Source of the DNA: Mariannaea sp. PMI_226
Lineage: Eukaryota > Ascomycota > Sordariomycetes > Hypocreales > Nectriaceae
Reading direction: 5' to 3'
NCBI GenBank assembly: GCA_024336345.1
Contig: JANFOG010000014.1
Location: 372,001 to 436,000, forward strand
Length of the DNA: 64,000 nt
Below, piece by piece: positions 20,722 through 31,915 of this stretch. Within the stretch, counting starts at the first letter, position 1; every line of letters starts with the position of its first letter. The notes below the pieces were generated by a model that was not told the origin of the DNA, searched no databases, and was given only the letters and a program-made list of their open reading frames with translations. Position numbers and translations under genes: made by a program.

Positions 20722-22662
20722 TGCAAGGGCGAAGCTTCACATTGGTTCCATAGCGGAATAATGGCAACGGAATATTCTCGTCAAGATTTGACTGAAGGAA
20801 GTGGTAATTTTGAGAGATAGGAGGAAAGGTGCACGAAAATGATCGGACTCTAATTTCGATATTGGTAGAGCATATGTAGCTAGGTAAGGTAGTTGTAGCA
20901 AGCACAAAACAATGACGGGTGATGTGGAATGCGTTGGTTGGCTGCCTGACAAGACGCCACAGTACCAATGAGGCAACCAGAAATGCCTTGCAGGCTGCAT
21001 AGAATCCTATGGAATTATGTTGAACATATGTGATCATGTACTGAGTGAACCAGGCTCCTTTTAAAATTGAATGCGGATTTTATGAGACACCAGATTTTTT
21101 TTTTTGGGAGATGTATCAAGGAGCTCTACGAACAAACCTCGCCTCCTCCTGACTCACCTAACATACTGGTAAAATTTCGACCGGGAGTAGGCTGCATGGT
21201 TCTATGGTTTCTTCTTTTGTTTTGTTCTTCCCTACGTTCATTTTGTTGACTATTCTGTAGCTCGCTGCCGCAAGGCACGCTTATTCGTGAGCAAGCTATC
21301 GGACACGACAACTGCTGGTTTGCATATCTCGTCCCTCAGCTCGCCGCTCATATGTATTAGCGCTTACCCAATCTTATTTCGAACTTGTCTACATTGTGTT
21401 CTTTTCTCCTTCACTGCCTCCCATGACTTCTTTATTTTTCTTCTCCTGTGCAACGCTTCACCAGGAACCCTAACCAATGTTGGCTATCCCACAAACTCCA
21501 TTCATGGCACCTGCCATCGATACATCTTGCCATTATCACACTCTGCCGGCTATATTCTCTTTTATATTCTCAACTGTGAGGGTGGGTAATCTATCCTTAT
21601 CAACTAGCTCAATAAGACCATTATTTCGGATGGTTAGATGAGGTCAATTGTGTTTCACTGACCGGGGGCTATTGTGTTCATGACTACCGTATTATATGTG
21701 TTGAAAGATGTAGCATCGTGCTATAACTAGATATAGAATTGCCAGGAGCGGAATTGTACTGCTCTCTTGAATCCATAGTTTTTCCAGATACTGTCCATCA
21801 GTTGGGTTAAAACAGACCCATATATCAAATGACGTTACCAGCGTCTAATTTCTCAGATGATTGGAACTTCTGAATTAGTTCTTCAGATCGCAATTCGTTA
21901 TTTCATGAGGTTCTGATATTATTGACTGACCTCAAGGCTCGATCCTGATACAAGGCCGAGTTCATGGGGTTACTATGGGTCCCTCTGGCACAGGAACAAA
22001 TACCATACCTCTCGCGATGTTCCTTTCTTAGCTTGTTTGCCACCATGTTACCTCGCTAGTGGCACCGAGCAGCATGGATATCAATATCTTAGCCCATAGC
22101 TGTTACTGCGACTTGAATCGATTACTAATCCAGTGTCGTGTTGCCATATACTATCCCTCTTGTAGATACCGTCAAGATCACTCAGTACTTGTTGACTGCC
22201 AATGTCACATACCATAGGGGCAACTTCAATGGCCTATCGGTAGCTCACTCTGGCAGCGAGTGCCTCGAAGTACGCTTGAAATCTCCAATGAAGTGACAAT
22301 ATTGATTTCCCCCCACTCACACCCGGAGGATTAACAACAATCTAGCAAACCCGTCAATTACGCCCTGCAGCTGGTAGGCCAGCGAGTGTGACCTACCCCG
22401 CGCTATTTGTACTTTTGAATTGGCTGTGGCTGAAGCCAGACTCATTGAGCAAGGAATCAAGAGGCATCAACTTTCCGCCTTTGGCTAGAAGTACACACGC
22501 CCTTCTGATGTCAAAATCTGAAACCTTCCCGAGCCTGGTCCGAACTCTGGCCCGCCTCTTCCACTTAGACAAGGAGGAAGTGTAAAAGCATATAATGAGC
22601 CGGGTTTTCACCCTTCTAGATGCAGGGGACTATGTGTCTCTAAGCAGCTGGCCTTAGACAAG
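20722..22662. other. Intergenic, no gene recognised
   Basis: About 1.9 kb with short open frames only. It contains a T10 tract near 21095 and pyrimidine-rich stretches. It includes the upstream regions of the ankyrin gene (minus) and of the P450 gene (plus). No RNA gene or repeat was recognised. Confidence 0.4.
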
Positions 22663-24488
22663 ATGAACTACTTAGCGCTAGGAACCCTTCTTTTAGCAAT
22701 TCTTTTCATCAAATACTTGATCTTTGATCCTTTATTTCTGAGCCCGTTGAGCCGTGTGCCTGGACCGAAACTTTTCGCTCTCACCAAATGGCGTCTGGCG
22801 TACGAAGACTGGAATGCGACGCGCACTCGTACCATCAAGCAGCTACATGAGACATACGGTCCAGCAGTTCGCATTGGACCTAATGAGGTGTCATTCAATA
22901 ACTTAACCGCTTTGAGGACCATCTATGGTCCAGGAAGTCGCTTCGGTAGGACGACATTCTACCGGATGTTTGATGTCTATGGCGAACAGAACCTATTTAC
23001 TTTCCACTCAACCAAGGCACACGCTGACAGGAAGAGGATTTTATCCAACGCTTACTCCAAGTCAGTCATTCTTAAAGAACCGACAACCCTTATGATAGAG
23101 GAAAAGGTTCGCCAATATTTAGAGCTGATTGAGTCTGAGCCGGGGCACATCAGTGAAATATTCACCAGCCTGCATTATTACTCTCTTGATAATATCACCC
23201 ATTTCATCTATGGCAGGCATGGGTCAACATCTGCACTTCAAGGGACCAAAAGTGATAGGGCATTGATTTCCGATATTGTTCACCCTTCTCGCCGCAGGCT
23301 ATCATGGTTCCTGGTGCATTTCCCTGTCTATATAAAATGGTTATACACACGCACCGGTTTGCCAGCACAAATCGTCAAGCCCATTCTACCAATGCAACGA
23401 CCAACCACTTATACCGGCATTCGGGAATTTGCGATGAATGCCTTTAAAAGCTCTCGCTCGGATCCACAAGGTAGGGTACTTATTTTATGACATAACTTCC
23501 TCCCTTTCATGAATTGACAAGATTTTAGTTCGAGATGATGACAAGTCTGTTCTTGCTCATCTCTGGCAATACCACCAATCACAAAAGGTGGACGGCATGA
23601 GCGATAACCAGCTGGCGTCCGAATGCGCAGACCATTTTCTCGCAGGTATTGATACTACTAGCGACACCCTTATGTTCCTAATATGGTCACTGTCGCTACC
23701 TCATAACAGCAAGTTTCAGCAGAAACTTAGAGATGAATTGCTTGGTATCCCTACGGAATCATTAAATCAACACGGGTATCCTAAAGCCGAAATTAGCGAT
23801 CGATGCACGTACCTAAACGCTATCATCAAAGAAACGTTGAGGTTGTACGCCCCGTTGCCGAGCACAGAGCCACGCTCAGTCAATGCGGATTCCGTGATTG
23901 ATGGCTACACCATCCCTGCCAATACCGTTGTGGGGATATCGCCCTATATCCTGCATCGCAATCCAGAAGTTTTCAAGGATCCCCTTACCTTCGATCCGGA
24001 TCGTTGGCTCGGGCCAGATGCCGCCGAGCTCAATCGTTGGTTTTGGGGTTTCTCAAGCGGTGGCCGAATGTGCATCGGCAGCAAGTAGGTGATTTTTTCC
24101 TTCAGCACAGCTCGTTTTGATTCCTATCTACCCGGGACACTAGCACATATTGAATCTATTAACCCTAATTTATCGATAATTCTCTACACTAGCTATGCTA
24201 GAAGTCGAAAGTTGAGTGCGCTAACAATGGGCAGTTTGGCCATGGCTGAGATGACCACATTGACCGCCACACTGTATCGAGAGTATACAACATCAATAGC
24301 TCCAGGATTTGAAGATGTCACACCAGGCATCACCGCCCGTGTTGAAGTTTTCTTCGATGAACGTTTCCCTCAGATACAAGTAAGTATCTACTTAGTTCAT
24401 ATATGTAAACACATAACACTAAGTTCAAGTACTATAGGAGCATACCTGCTTGATCAAATTCGATAAAGTGAACACTTATTCAAACTAG
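22663..24488 (+). CDS. Cytochrome P450 monooxygenase, four exons
   Basis: Exons are 22663-23470, 23529-24084, 24235-24379 and 24438-24488. All introns are GT-AG and in phase, giving 519 residues. An N-terminal membrane anchor (ALGTLLLAILFIKYLIF) is followed by a Pro-rich hinge (RVPGPK). The I-helix oxygen-binding motif is AGIDTTSDT, the K-helix ExxR is ETLR, the PERF-like motif is FDPDRW, and the heme ligand loop FSSGGRMCIGS contains the FxxGxRxCxG consensus. The C-terminus EHTCLIKFDK is regained only by splicing the last intron. This is a microsomal heme-thiolate oxygenase; the substrate is unknown. The sequence recalls fungal secondary-metabolism P450s of the benzoate/isotrichodermin-hydroxylase-like group. 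It lies 1.2 kb before the glycosidase cluster, so oxidation of a terpenoid or aglycone is possible but unproven. Confidence 0.9.
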
Positions 24489-24720
24489 ATCGGTTATGCC
24501 ATGCATTGGACTTGCTCCTCTAGCTTAACAAATGATAGGATCCTTATTCTGGTTTTATTCTATTAAATCAACAATCGTTTATGTGGCAGTTGTCCTATAC
24601 TGCATGTGCGATCTGCTAATGTGTTTCTAATCCGAATCGGCACCTTTGTGTAGCATATGTTATCAAAACAACAAGAAAATTCCCAGTTGCCCTAACAGAG
24701 TCCCCGGCGAGCGCATTCCT

Positions 24721-25500
24721 TTATAATGGCGGCAATGGCGCTATCCCTGCGTTTCTATAAAAATAAATTGATAATTTCCTCCATTGGGGCTCGAAGCACG
24801 GCATTGAGGATGTTCTCCGTAATATGGACCCGAGTCGCGCATTTGTCGAGAAATAGCTCCAGTATCTCTTTATTGTAAAATCTATTCCCCAACGCGGTCT
24901 TGAGAACGTTTTCAGTGATCTCGGCCTCGGCTTCACTCTTGCCAAGAAGTAATGCCATTATCTTCTTGCCGTTCAACTCATTTCCAGCCGCGGCCATGAG
25001 TATCCCCTCAGTGATCCGGATCTCAGCTCCATACTTATCAAGAAGCAGTGCTATTAGCTTCTCGCCATTCCAGCTCCTAGCTGCAGCTTTGATAATGTTT
25101 TCAGTGATCTGGATGTCAGCTCCGTGGCTATTTAGAAGCAACACCAGCTCCAGGCCACCACTCAACTTTCCAGCTGCGGCTATCAGACTCTCCTCGATGA
25201 TCTGAATATTGATCTCGCGTCTAGCAAGTAAGAGCATTAGCACTGGTGGGCCAGTGCATATGTCCTCCGCCACGGTATTTATGATGCCCTTGGTAAGTTG
25301 GATCTTCTCCATCCCGAATTTGTCAAGAAGTAATGTCATCAACTCCCCCCCAAACTAGTTGCTAGCTGCAGCCTTGACAATTTCCTTATTGATAAAAATC
25401 TTGCCCTCATACTTCTCGAGCAACATCATTATTATATTCTTGCCACCGGCAGCTCTTCCATCGGATGAGGCTGATTGGCAGCCTGAGAAGATAACGGGGG
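24721..25500 (-). pseudogene. Relic of about 33-residue ITE-type repeats (ankyrin-like, NLR C-terminus)
   Basis: On the minus strand a repeat of about 33 residues recurs five or six times, with pattern ITENIIKAAA…NGEKLIALLLDKYGAE. Such ITEEVVKAAA/ALLLD repeats are found at the C-terminus of some fungal NACHT/HET-type proteins. Upstream of 25340 one more repeat is readable (NKEIVKAAASN), but it ends in an in-frame TAG and a frameshift at a run of G. No N-terminal domain or start is present. It is best read as a broken-off tail of a larger gene. Confidence 0.65.
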
Positions 25501-25665
25501 GAGTGAAGTACGAAGGGTACGTAACCCAGTCGAAAATATAAATTAGAATCTATCTAGAATTTCTCATAGCAGTTAACATCCATGCATATGCATGGATCCA
25601 GAGCTTTGGGGGCATTATTATAAAATATGTGACCCTTCTACTCAGCTTGTCCTCTTCCTGGCATC

Positions 25666-28435
25666 CTAGGATTTCCCTTTCAGAGGTAATACTGGCCATT
25701 CGTAATCCCTCGTAAAAGTCGAGTGAAATTCCCAATCTCCTGGACCAACAGTACGCATTCGTTCTCCCTTTCCATCCGGAATAATGATATCAGCGATTGT
25801 GTTGGTGGGTACGGACACCTTAAGTGTAAAGGTTTCTGAAGAATTCTCAGCCTGTGATGTTTTCCATGAGCAGCTTGCTACGCCGTAGGGAGTAACATGA
25901 GAGCCAGTTGCATAAGAGAATTCGGCACCGATCAGAGGGGCGACGCGAAACCTTTTCCAACCAGGCTCCAGGCGTTGTAATCCAGCAATTCTCTCAAAGA
26001 GAAACTTAGCGACTGCACCGAAGGCATAATGATTGAAAGATGTCATTTCCCCTGGGTTAATGGAGCCATCAGGAAGCATGCTGTCCCACCGCTCCCACAC
26101 TGTTGTTGAACCCATGGTTACCGGGTAGAGCCATGAGGGGCAGCTTTTCTCTAACAGCATCGAGTATGCTACTTGGGTATAGCCGGTCGCCGCAAGAGCC
26201 TCGCAAATAAATGGCGTCCCTGCAAAGCCAGTGCCAATTTTAAACCCATTTTTGCGAACCAATTCGGCTAATCGGCTGGCAGCACGGGGCTTTTGAGCTG
26301 GGGAAAGAATATCAAGACAGATTCCCAACGCATATGCTGTCTGGGAGTCAGAGGCGATACGGCCGTTTGGTGTGACATATTCGCTTTGGAATTCTTTCCT
26401 TGCTGCTGTAGACTCAGATACAAAGTGTGTCATGTCGTCCTCTTTGTCGAGAACCTGTGCAATCTTGGTCATGATATCCAAACTCTGAATGAGGAACATG
26501 TTGGCAACCATTTTTGAATCTGTGGCAGACTTCCACGGAGCGTCTGGCGGAGCAGCCGGATCAAGCCAGTCCTAGAGATAATACATATTTAGTAAAGGAT
26601 CAATGATAGATCAAGAACTGACTAGGGTTAACAACTTTTGCACTTACCCCAAGCTGAAAGACGGCTGGATCCCACAAGTGACTCGCACCCGTTGAATCCC
26701 TCGGTATGGCCTTAATCCATGTAACCATGCTGTCGTACTGCTGAGCTAGAATTGTATGATCCGCAGTCTCTAAGTAGAGTGCCCATGGCGCCAGGATGGT
26801 GACATCATGCCAAATAGCACACGGAACTCTTCTGCACCACATTGGATCTGGTAGAGTTGCGTTTGGGCTGACCATGGGTGGGACACCACCAAGAACATTT
26901 TGGTCGTATTGCACATCTATGAGCCAGTTTTTCAGCATACCAAAGCAGTCGTAGAGAAGATTGGCCGTTGGGGCAAATAGAGCCAAATCGCCCGTCCAAC
27001 CCAGCCTCTCATCACGCTGAGGACAATCAGTTGGCACTGAGAGAAAATTGCCTCTCATGCTCCAAACAACATTTTTGTATAGGGCATTGAGAAGGGGATT
27101 AGAACATGTAAACTGTCCAGCCGGCTTCATATCGGTTTGGCAAACAACAGCTTCCATGTCGTCCAGGTTCAGGTCGCCAACCCAACCCACTATCTCTACA
27201 TACCTAAACCCGTGGAAGGTAAATCTTGGCTCGTACTTTTCGCTTTGCTGGCTACCGCGTAGGGTATACCAATCCGTTGCCTCACAGATTCGGAGACATC
27301 TAGTCCCCAGTTCACCCTTCTCCAATACCTCGGCATGTTGGAGAGTGATGGTGTGACCTCGTGGTCCTTTGATGTTATTCAACCGGACATAGCCGACGAG
27401 ATTTTGACCAAAGTCGACGATTGTTTTACCCAGAGGCGAAAGGAGCTTGCCAATGGGCTTGACCACGTCTACTCTTCGTACAGGTTCCCCGTAGCCAGCG
27501 ACTAGTTTTGTCAACTGTGGCAGTGAAGAGAGTACAAGAGCGTATTGCCAGTCACTGGAGGAGGGTTCCATTGAGCTCGAGGACCATAAAGGCACCTCTT
27601 TCGTGGCGTCATACTTTTCCCCATCGTAGATCTCGGCAAGGACGATAGGCCCCTCTGTTACGGTCCATGAGCCGTCTGAGCTGATTCTCATCGAATTACC
27701 GCTCCGTAATGTAATTTCCAGTTGGGCGAAGAGGGTATTTTGAGAGCCCCAAATGTTCCTATGGCCACCTTCGAACCCGATGCGCCCAGAAAACCAGCCC
27801 TCAGCAACACGGACTCCGATGCAGTTTGGTCCTTGCTGCAGCATCAAACTGACATCGTAGGTCTGATATTGGAGCCTCCCATCATAAGAGGTCCACCCCG
27901 GGGCGAGGAAATAATCTCCAACGCGCTGACCGTTGATTTCTGCTTCGTAAACGCCTTGGGCGGTTATGTATAGTCGAGCATATTGAACTTGATCAAGCAA
28001 TAGAAATTCTTTGCGGTATAGCTGCTCTGGGCTAGGAACTGATGAATGAGAGGTCCAAGGGGCGGTGATGCGTTGGCACGACCAGTCTGATCTTGTCAAT
28101 AACCCAGTCTCTAGGTAGGAAGGCTCACTCCAAGGAGAGTGAGTCTTCTTATCATCCCAAACCCTCACTCGGACAGATATCTTCTGGCGAGACTGTAGGG
28201 GGTGATCATAGGGCCATGGGACAAGAGAAGAATGAGATGAGTTGCATGTTGCGGTCGATACGGTAGGTTGTGGTATGCCGTGCACATATCTTGTCAACTC
28301 GACTTCATAGCCGCTTTGAATAAAGTTGTTGCTCGGATCATCAATTCTCCACGATAGCCTTGGTGACTTATCCTGAACCCCAAGAGTATTGGGATGATGA
28401 TAGTGCTCAAATTGAACGCCAACTACGAATGCCAT
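25666..28435 (-). CDS. Alpha-L-rhamnosidase, GH78, without signal peptide
   Basis: Exon 1 is 28435-26648 and exon 2 is 26571-25666. The 76-bp intron has donor GTAAGT and acceptor TAG. The product is 897 residues, normal for fungal GH78. An N-terminal Fn3-like module begins SPRLSW, followed by a rhamnosidase N domain. The (alpha/alpha)6 catalytic domain shows CPQRDERLGWTGDL, which holds the conserved acidic residues including the presumed general acid, and TTVWERWDSM, with the presumed catalytic base Glu. A C-terminal beta-sandwich follows. The start is the ATG at 28435, because the frame further upstream lacks an ATG. The N-terminus MAFVVGVQFEHYHH is not a secretion signal, so the enzyme is probably cytoplasmic and acts on imported rhamnosides. 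It shares a 436-bp divergent promoter with the GH1 gene. Confidence 0.93.
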
Positions 28436-28871
28436 GTCGGGATTATTTGCGAGATGTTGATATCTGTTTGTTCGCAGACATGACACTGATTATTATAGCT
28501 GATGGGGTAGAACGGAAATATGACCCAGGTAGAAATAAGTGGGCTAATGACGACTGTATCTCGTCGGTCCGTCCGCATTGACCTGATCATATCCACGCAT
28601 GCTTGCTAACTGATGGAGAAATCTCCACGGAGAATTGAGCCACCAAATGAGGGGTTTCCGTCGCCACGATATTAAACCAATTTAGCACAATTTGAGGACT
28701 TGATACTATCGGAGAACCAGTCTCGTAGTACAATTTAGCACTTCGAGGGCTGCCAGAAAATACGGTATATAAGAGAGCGGTGCGTGCAGGGAGTTTCAGA
28801 GTAGAGGGCACAGTTCAAAAACACAATAAAAATTATCTAGTTCTTCCTGTATTTTTGTCATTAATTTCGCA
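28436..28871. promoter_or_regulatory. Divergent promoter of GH78 and GH1 genes with 15-bp shared site
   Basis: A TATA-like TATATAAG lies at 28766-28773, about 100 bp before the GH1 ATG. At 28622-28636 the sequence TCTCCACGGAGAATT (reverse AATTCTCCGTGGAGA) is identical over 15 bp to a site before the Zn2Cys6 gene at 36789-36803. The core CTCC-GT-GGAG is an inverted repeat, as expected for a dimeric regulator. Confidence 0.55.
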
Positions 28872-30475
28872 ATGGCAGATGAGTCGGCAATGTTCTTGGC
28901 TGGAGACCTCGTGGCTCCTAGCAACCAGTCAACTCATCGTGATACGCCTAGAGAGCTTCCTCTTCCCCCCGACTTCTCGTGGGGTACTGCAACCTCAGCA
29001 TTCCAGATTGAGGGTGCTGTGTCCCAGGATGGAAAAGGGAAATCTATTTGGGACACATATACTCATCTGCAACCGTCTCGTACAAATGGAGAAAATGCAG
29101 ATATCGCCTGCGACCATTATCACCGAGTCCCTCAAGACGTGGACCTGATGAAGTCGCTCGATGTTGATGTCTATCGATTCTCAATTTCATGGCCACGACT
29201 GATTCCTTTTGGAGGTCGTAATGACCCCATCAATGAGCAGGGCATCGCCTTTTACAACGATCTCATTGACCGACTTTTGGCCAGTGGAATTGAGCCTGTG
29301 GCCACACTCTATCACTGGGATGCACCACAGGCTATTTACGATCGGTACGGCGCTTTTTTGAACACTGGCGAATTTATGGCCGACTTCGAGCATTATGCAA
29401 GGCTCTGCTTTTCACGCTTTGGCGATCGTGTCAAAAAATGGGTTACTTTCAATGAACCATACATCATCTCAATATTTGCACATCACAACGGTGTCCTTGC
29501 ACCTGGGCGCTGCGCAACAACAGTTGGGGCTGATACCAAGAATGACCCGTGGCGCGTTGGACACACCATTATCCTATCGCATGCGTCGGTCGTTCAGATG
29601 TATGCAACTGAGTTTCAGCCTCTTCAAGATGGATGTATCTCCATTGTGCTAAACGGTCATTTCTACGAACCCTACGATGCAACTAGTCAAGCAGATATCG
29701 ATGCTGCTCAGCGGAGACTTGAGTTCTACATTGGTTGGTTCGGTGACCCTGTGTTCTTAGGCAATGATTACCCTACCTCGATGAGAGCGTACCTGGGAAG
29801 TCGGTTGCCCGAGTTTACGACGGAAGAACGTCAACTTCTCCGTGAGACAGCCACAATCAACGCATTCTATGGTATGAACCATTACTCTACGAAGTATGCC
29901 CATGCACTTTCAGATCCCCCAGCTGAAGATGATTGGACTGGGAATATTTCTGAGTCATCTATCAACAGCGAAGGCGTTGAGATTGGTCCAGTTTCGGGGG
30001 TCCAATGGCTTCGACTTGCACCTCATGGATTTAGAAAACTCCTGAATTGGGTCTGGAATCGATATCATGTTCCTATTATCGTGACGGAGAACGGCTGTCC
30101 TTGTCCTGGAGAAGAGGTGGTTGAGACAGCAATTGATGATACCTACCGCCAGAATTTCCTGGGTCTTTATCTTGATGCCATTTCAATGGCCATATACGAG
30201 GACAAGGTTCCAGTAACGGGTTATTACGTTTGGACGCTTATGGACAATTTTGGTATGTCAATCTCATTCCAATATCGGGTTCTGAGTGAACTCGAACTTG
30301 AAACCTGAGAAGTGCCATATTTTATACTAACAATTCAATATTAGAATGGTCTGCTGGGTATGGTCCCCGGTTTGGAATCGTCCATGTGGATTTCGCGACT
30401 TTAAAGAGAACCCCCAAGAATTCTGCTTTGTACCTAAAGGATACATTCAAAAAGCGCAGGGCTGTCAAGCCATGA
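28872..30475 (+). CDS. Beta-glucosidase-like glycoside hydrolase, GH1, intracellular
   Basis: Exon 1 is 28872-30252 and exon 2 is 30345-30475; the intron has donor GTATGT and acceptor TTAG. The product is 503 residues, standard for GH1. [18 protein letters not shown] is the classic N-terminal substrate-site block. The acid/base Glu is in TFNEP and the nucleophile Glu in VTENG. The aglycone/sugar-binding W-E pair is restored across the splice ([13 protein letters not shown]). The retaining mechanism is family knowledge. There is no signal peptide ([12 protein letters not shown]), so it acts inside the cell. Specificity could be beta-glucoside, beta-galactoside or another beta-linked sugar and cannot be read from sequence. 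It is paired divergently with GH78, which suggests joint breakdown of a rhamnosylated oligosaccharide or glycoside. Confidence 0.93.
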
Positions 30476-31915
30476 TGCCGGAGATTATAGAACATAATTT
30501 GTCACAAAGACTGCGGCGACCCCCGAGGTTTCCTCATTTACGGATAGAGTTGGCAATCAAACTTTTCTTGTGGTCATACCACAGTAGATTTATCGACTTT
30601 CCGTAATAGAGAATTGAAAGACTCGACATGGGATATCTCATTCATTCCTAGTAACTAATTGCATTGAGCAATAAGCCTGAGAATATGCGGTAGAAAATTT
30701 CTATTCTAAGACTGACATATTTGAACTAAGCCTCTTCAGTTGGTGTCTAGAATTGAACCGAGTGTCATAGATGTCAGGAGAAAGACACGTTGGGGTCAAA
30801 TAGCACCCTGACCATTCGAAGCAAACAGCTTAACATGAAGTTGCGAAAACCGAAACTTAGCAATAAATAATAATAGAATGATTGTATAAGCCTGCTAGTT
30901 CATGAAGTGCCATCCAACAGCCAAACTGGCTCGGGGAATCTACGACCGAAGTCCCTGTTGTGCTAGAATACTCAACAGATAGTTTCTTTGTTCTAGTGTC
31001 AGGGGACGAGGTTCTACTGGAGAGAATTGCAATTTTGGATGCCTCTCACGAGTAGTAGAATACGCGCAAAGAGAGGGTATTTGCAAGCTCTATCCGAGAA
31101 GTGATCCGAGAATCCCTGTTCACTCCTGTCAAAGTCCCGAAGTCTCCACTGAGAAGTGATCCGAGAATCCCTGTTCACTCCTGTCAAAGTCCCGAAGTCT
31201 CCACTTTTGCTAATTACCCACGGAGAAAAGCTACTATTCGGTATTAGCCAAGATTGCCCCAACGTCAATCCAAGTTCGGCAACGATGGAGCTTGACACCT
31301 GTCGGCTGAGAGCAGAAGATAATAATGGAGTTGAAGCAGACTTGGACATACTCAAAATACCAACACCAGGCTCCAGCATGAGGAAATTTGGGGTATGCCC
31401 CGAAGTATTGCAGAATTTTCAGTGATCGGATAGCACGGAGTTGTAAATGCTTCTATCTTAGAAAGAATTCACAGTTTAGAACTAGTTATAGCAAGATAAT
31501 CCTTGAAAAAAAAAATCCTCGTCTGTAGTTACTACATGAAACATTTTTTCTATAAGTATAATTGCTCTTAATTCTTCAACATTGATTATTCAATCTTGTA
31601 CGAGGCTACACTATTTTTTTTTGGTCTAGAGGTATCTACTTGCGATGTTAAATCAAATGCCATGTCTTCGTAGACTTTCACAACACGTTATGATAGATAA
31701 TTATGAGACAGTGAGTAGTAATTACTAAGACGTTCGTGTGGTTCCAGAAACCACACTTGTGAATAATGATGGCTAACAAAGCTACAGAAGTGACCATTGC
31801 AGCCCTGGCAGGGAAGAATGAAAGAATAAATAACCACCCAGTTCGTCCAAGTAGGAGCTTTGTGTCTAATAGCAACTTATAGGCGGAGGTTGAACTAGCT
31901 AACCAGGACAAATCT
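30476..31915. other. Intergenic region with a perfect 55-bp tandem duplication
   Basis: No gene is supported between the GH1 stop and the stop of the sugar porter. It lies between converging genes, so promoters are not expected. The tandem duplication at 31096-31205 is listed separately. Confidence 0.5.
31096..31205. repeat. Perfect tandem duplication, 2 x 55 bp
   Basis: Units 31096-31150 and 31151-31205 are identical over all 55 bp, each beginning GAGAAGTGATCC and ending AAGTCTCCACT. Perfect identity implies a recent event. No open gene crosses it. Confidence 0.9.

Noticed and set aside
24085..24234. Open frame over the third P450 intron
   Set aside because: Splicing GTAGGT…GGCAG restores the conserved heme-loop continuation CIGSNLAMAEM, so it is intron, not coding.
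7748..26540. CTCCGYGG words at 7748-7755 and 26533-26540 as further operator sites
   Set aside because: Both lie inside coding sequence and the 8-bp word is expected a few times per 64 kb by chance; only the promoter copies and the full 15-mer are given weight.
26572..26647. GH78 appearing as two separate genes
   Set aside because: A clean GTAAGT…CTCTAG intron joins the two parts in phase inside one catalytic domain.
30730..30765. Minus-strand CGGTTCAATTCT resembling a tRNA T loop
   Set aside because: The five-base T stem does not pair and no D arm is found at the right distance.
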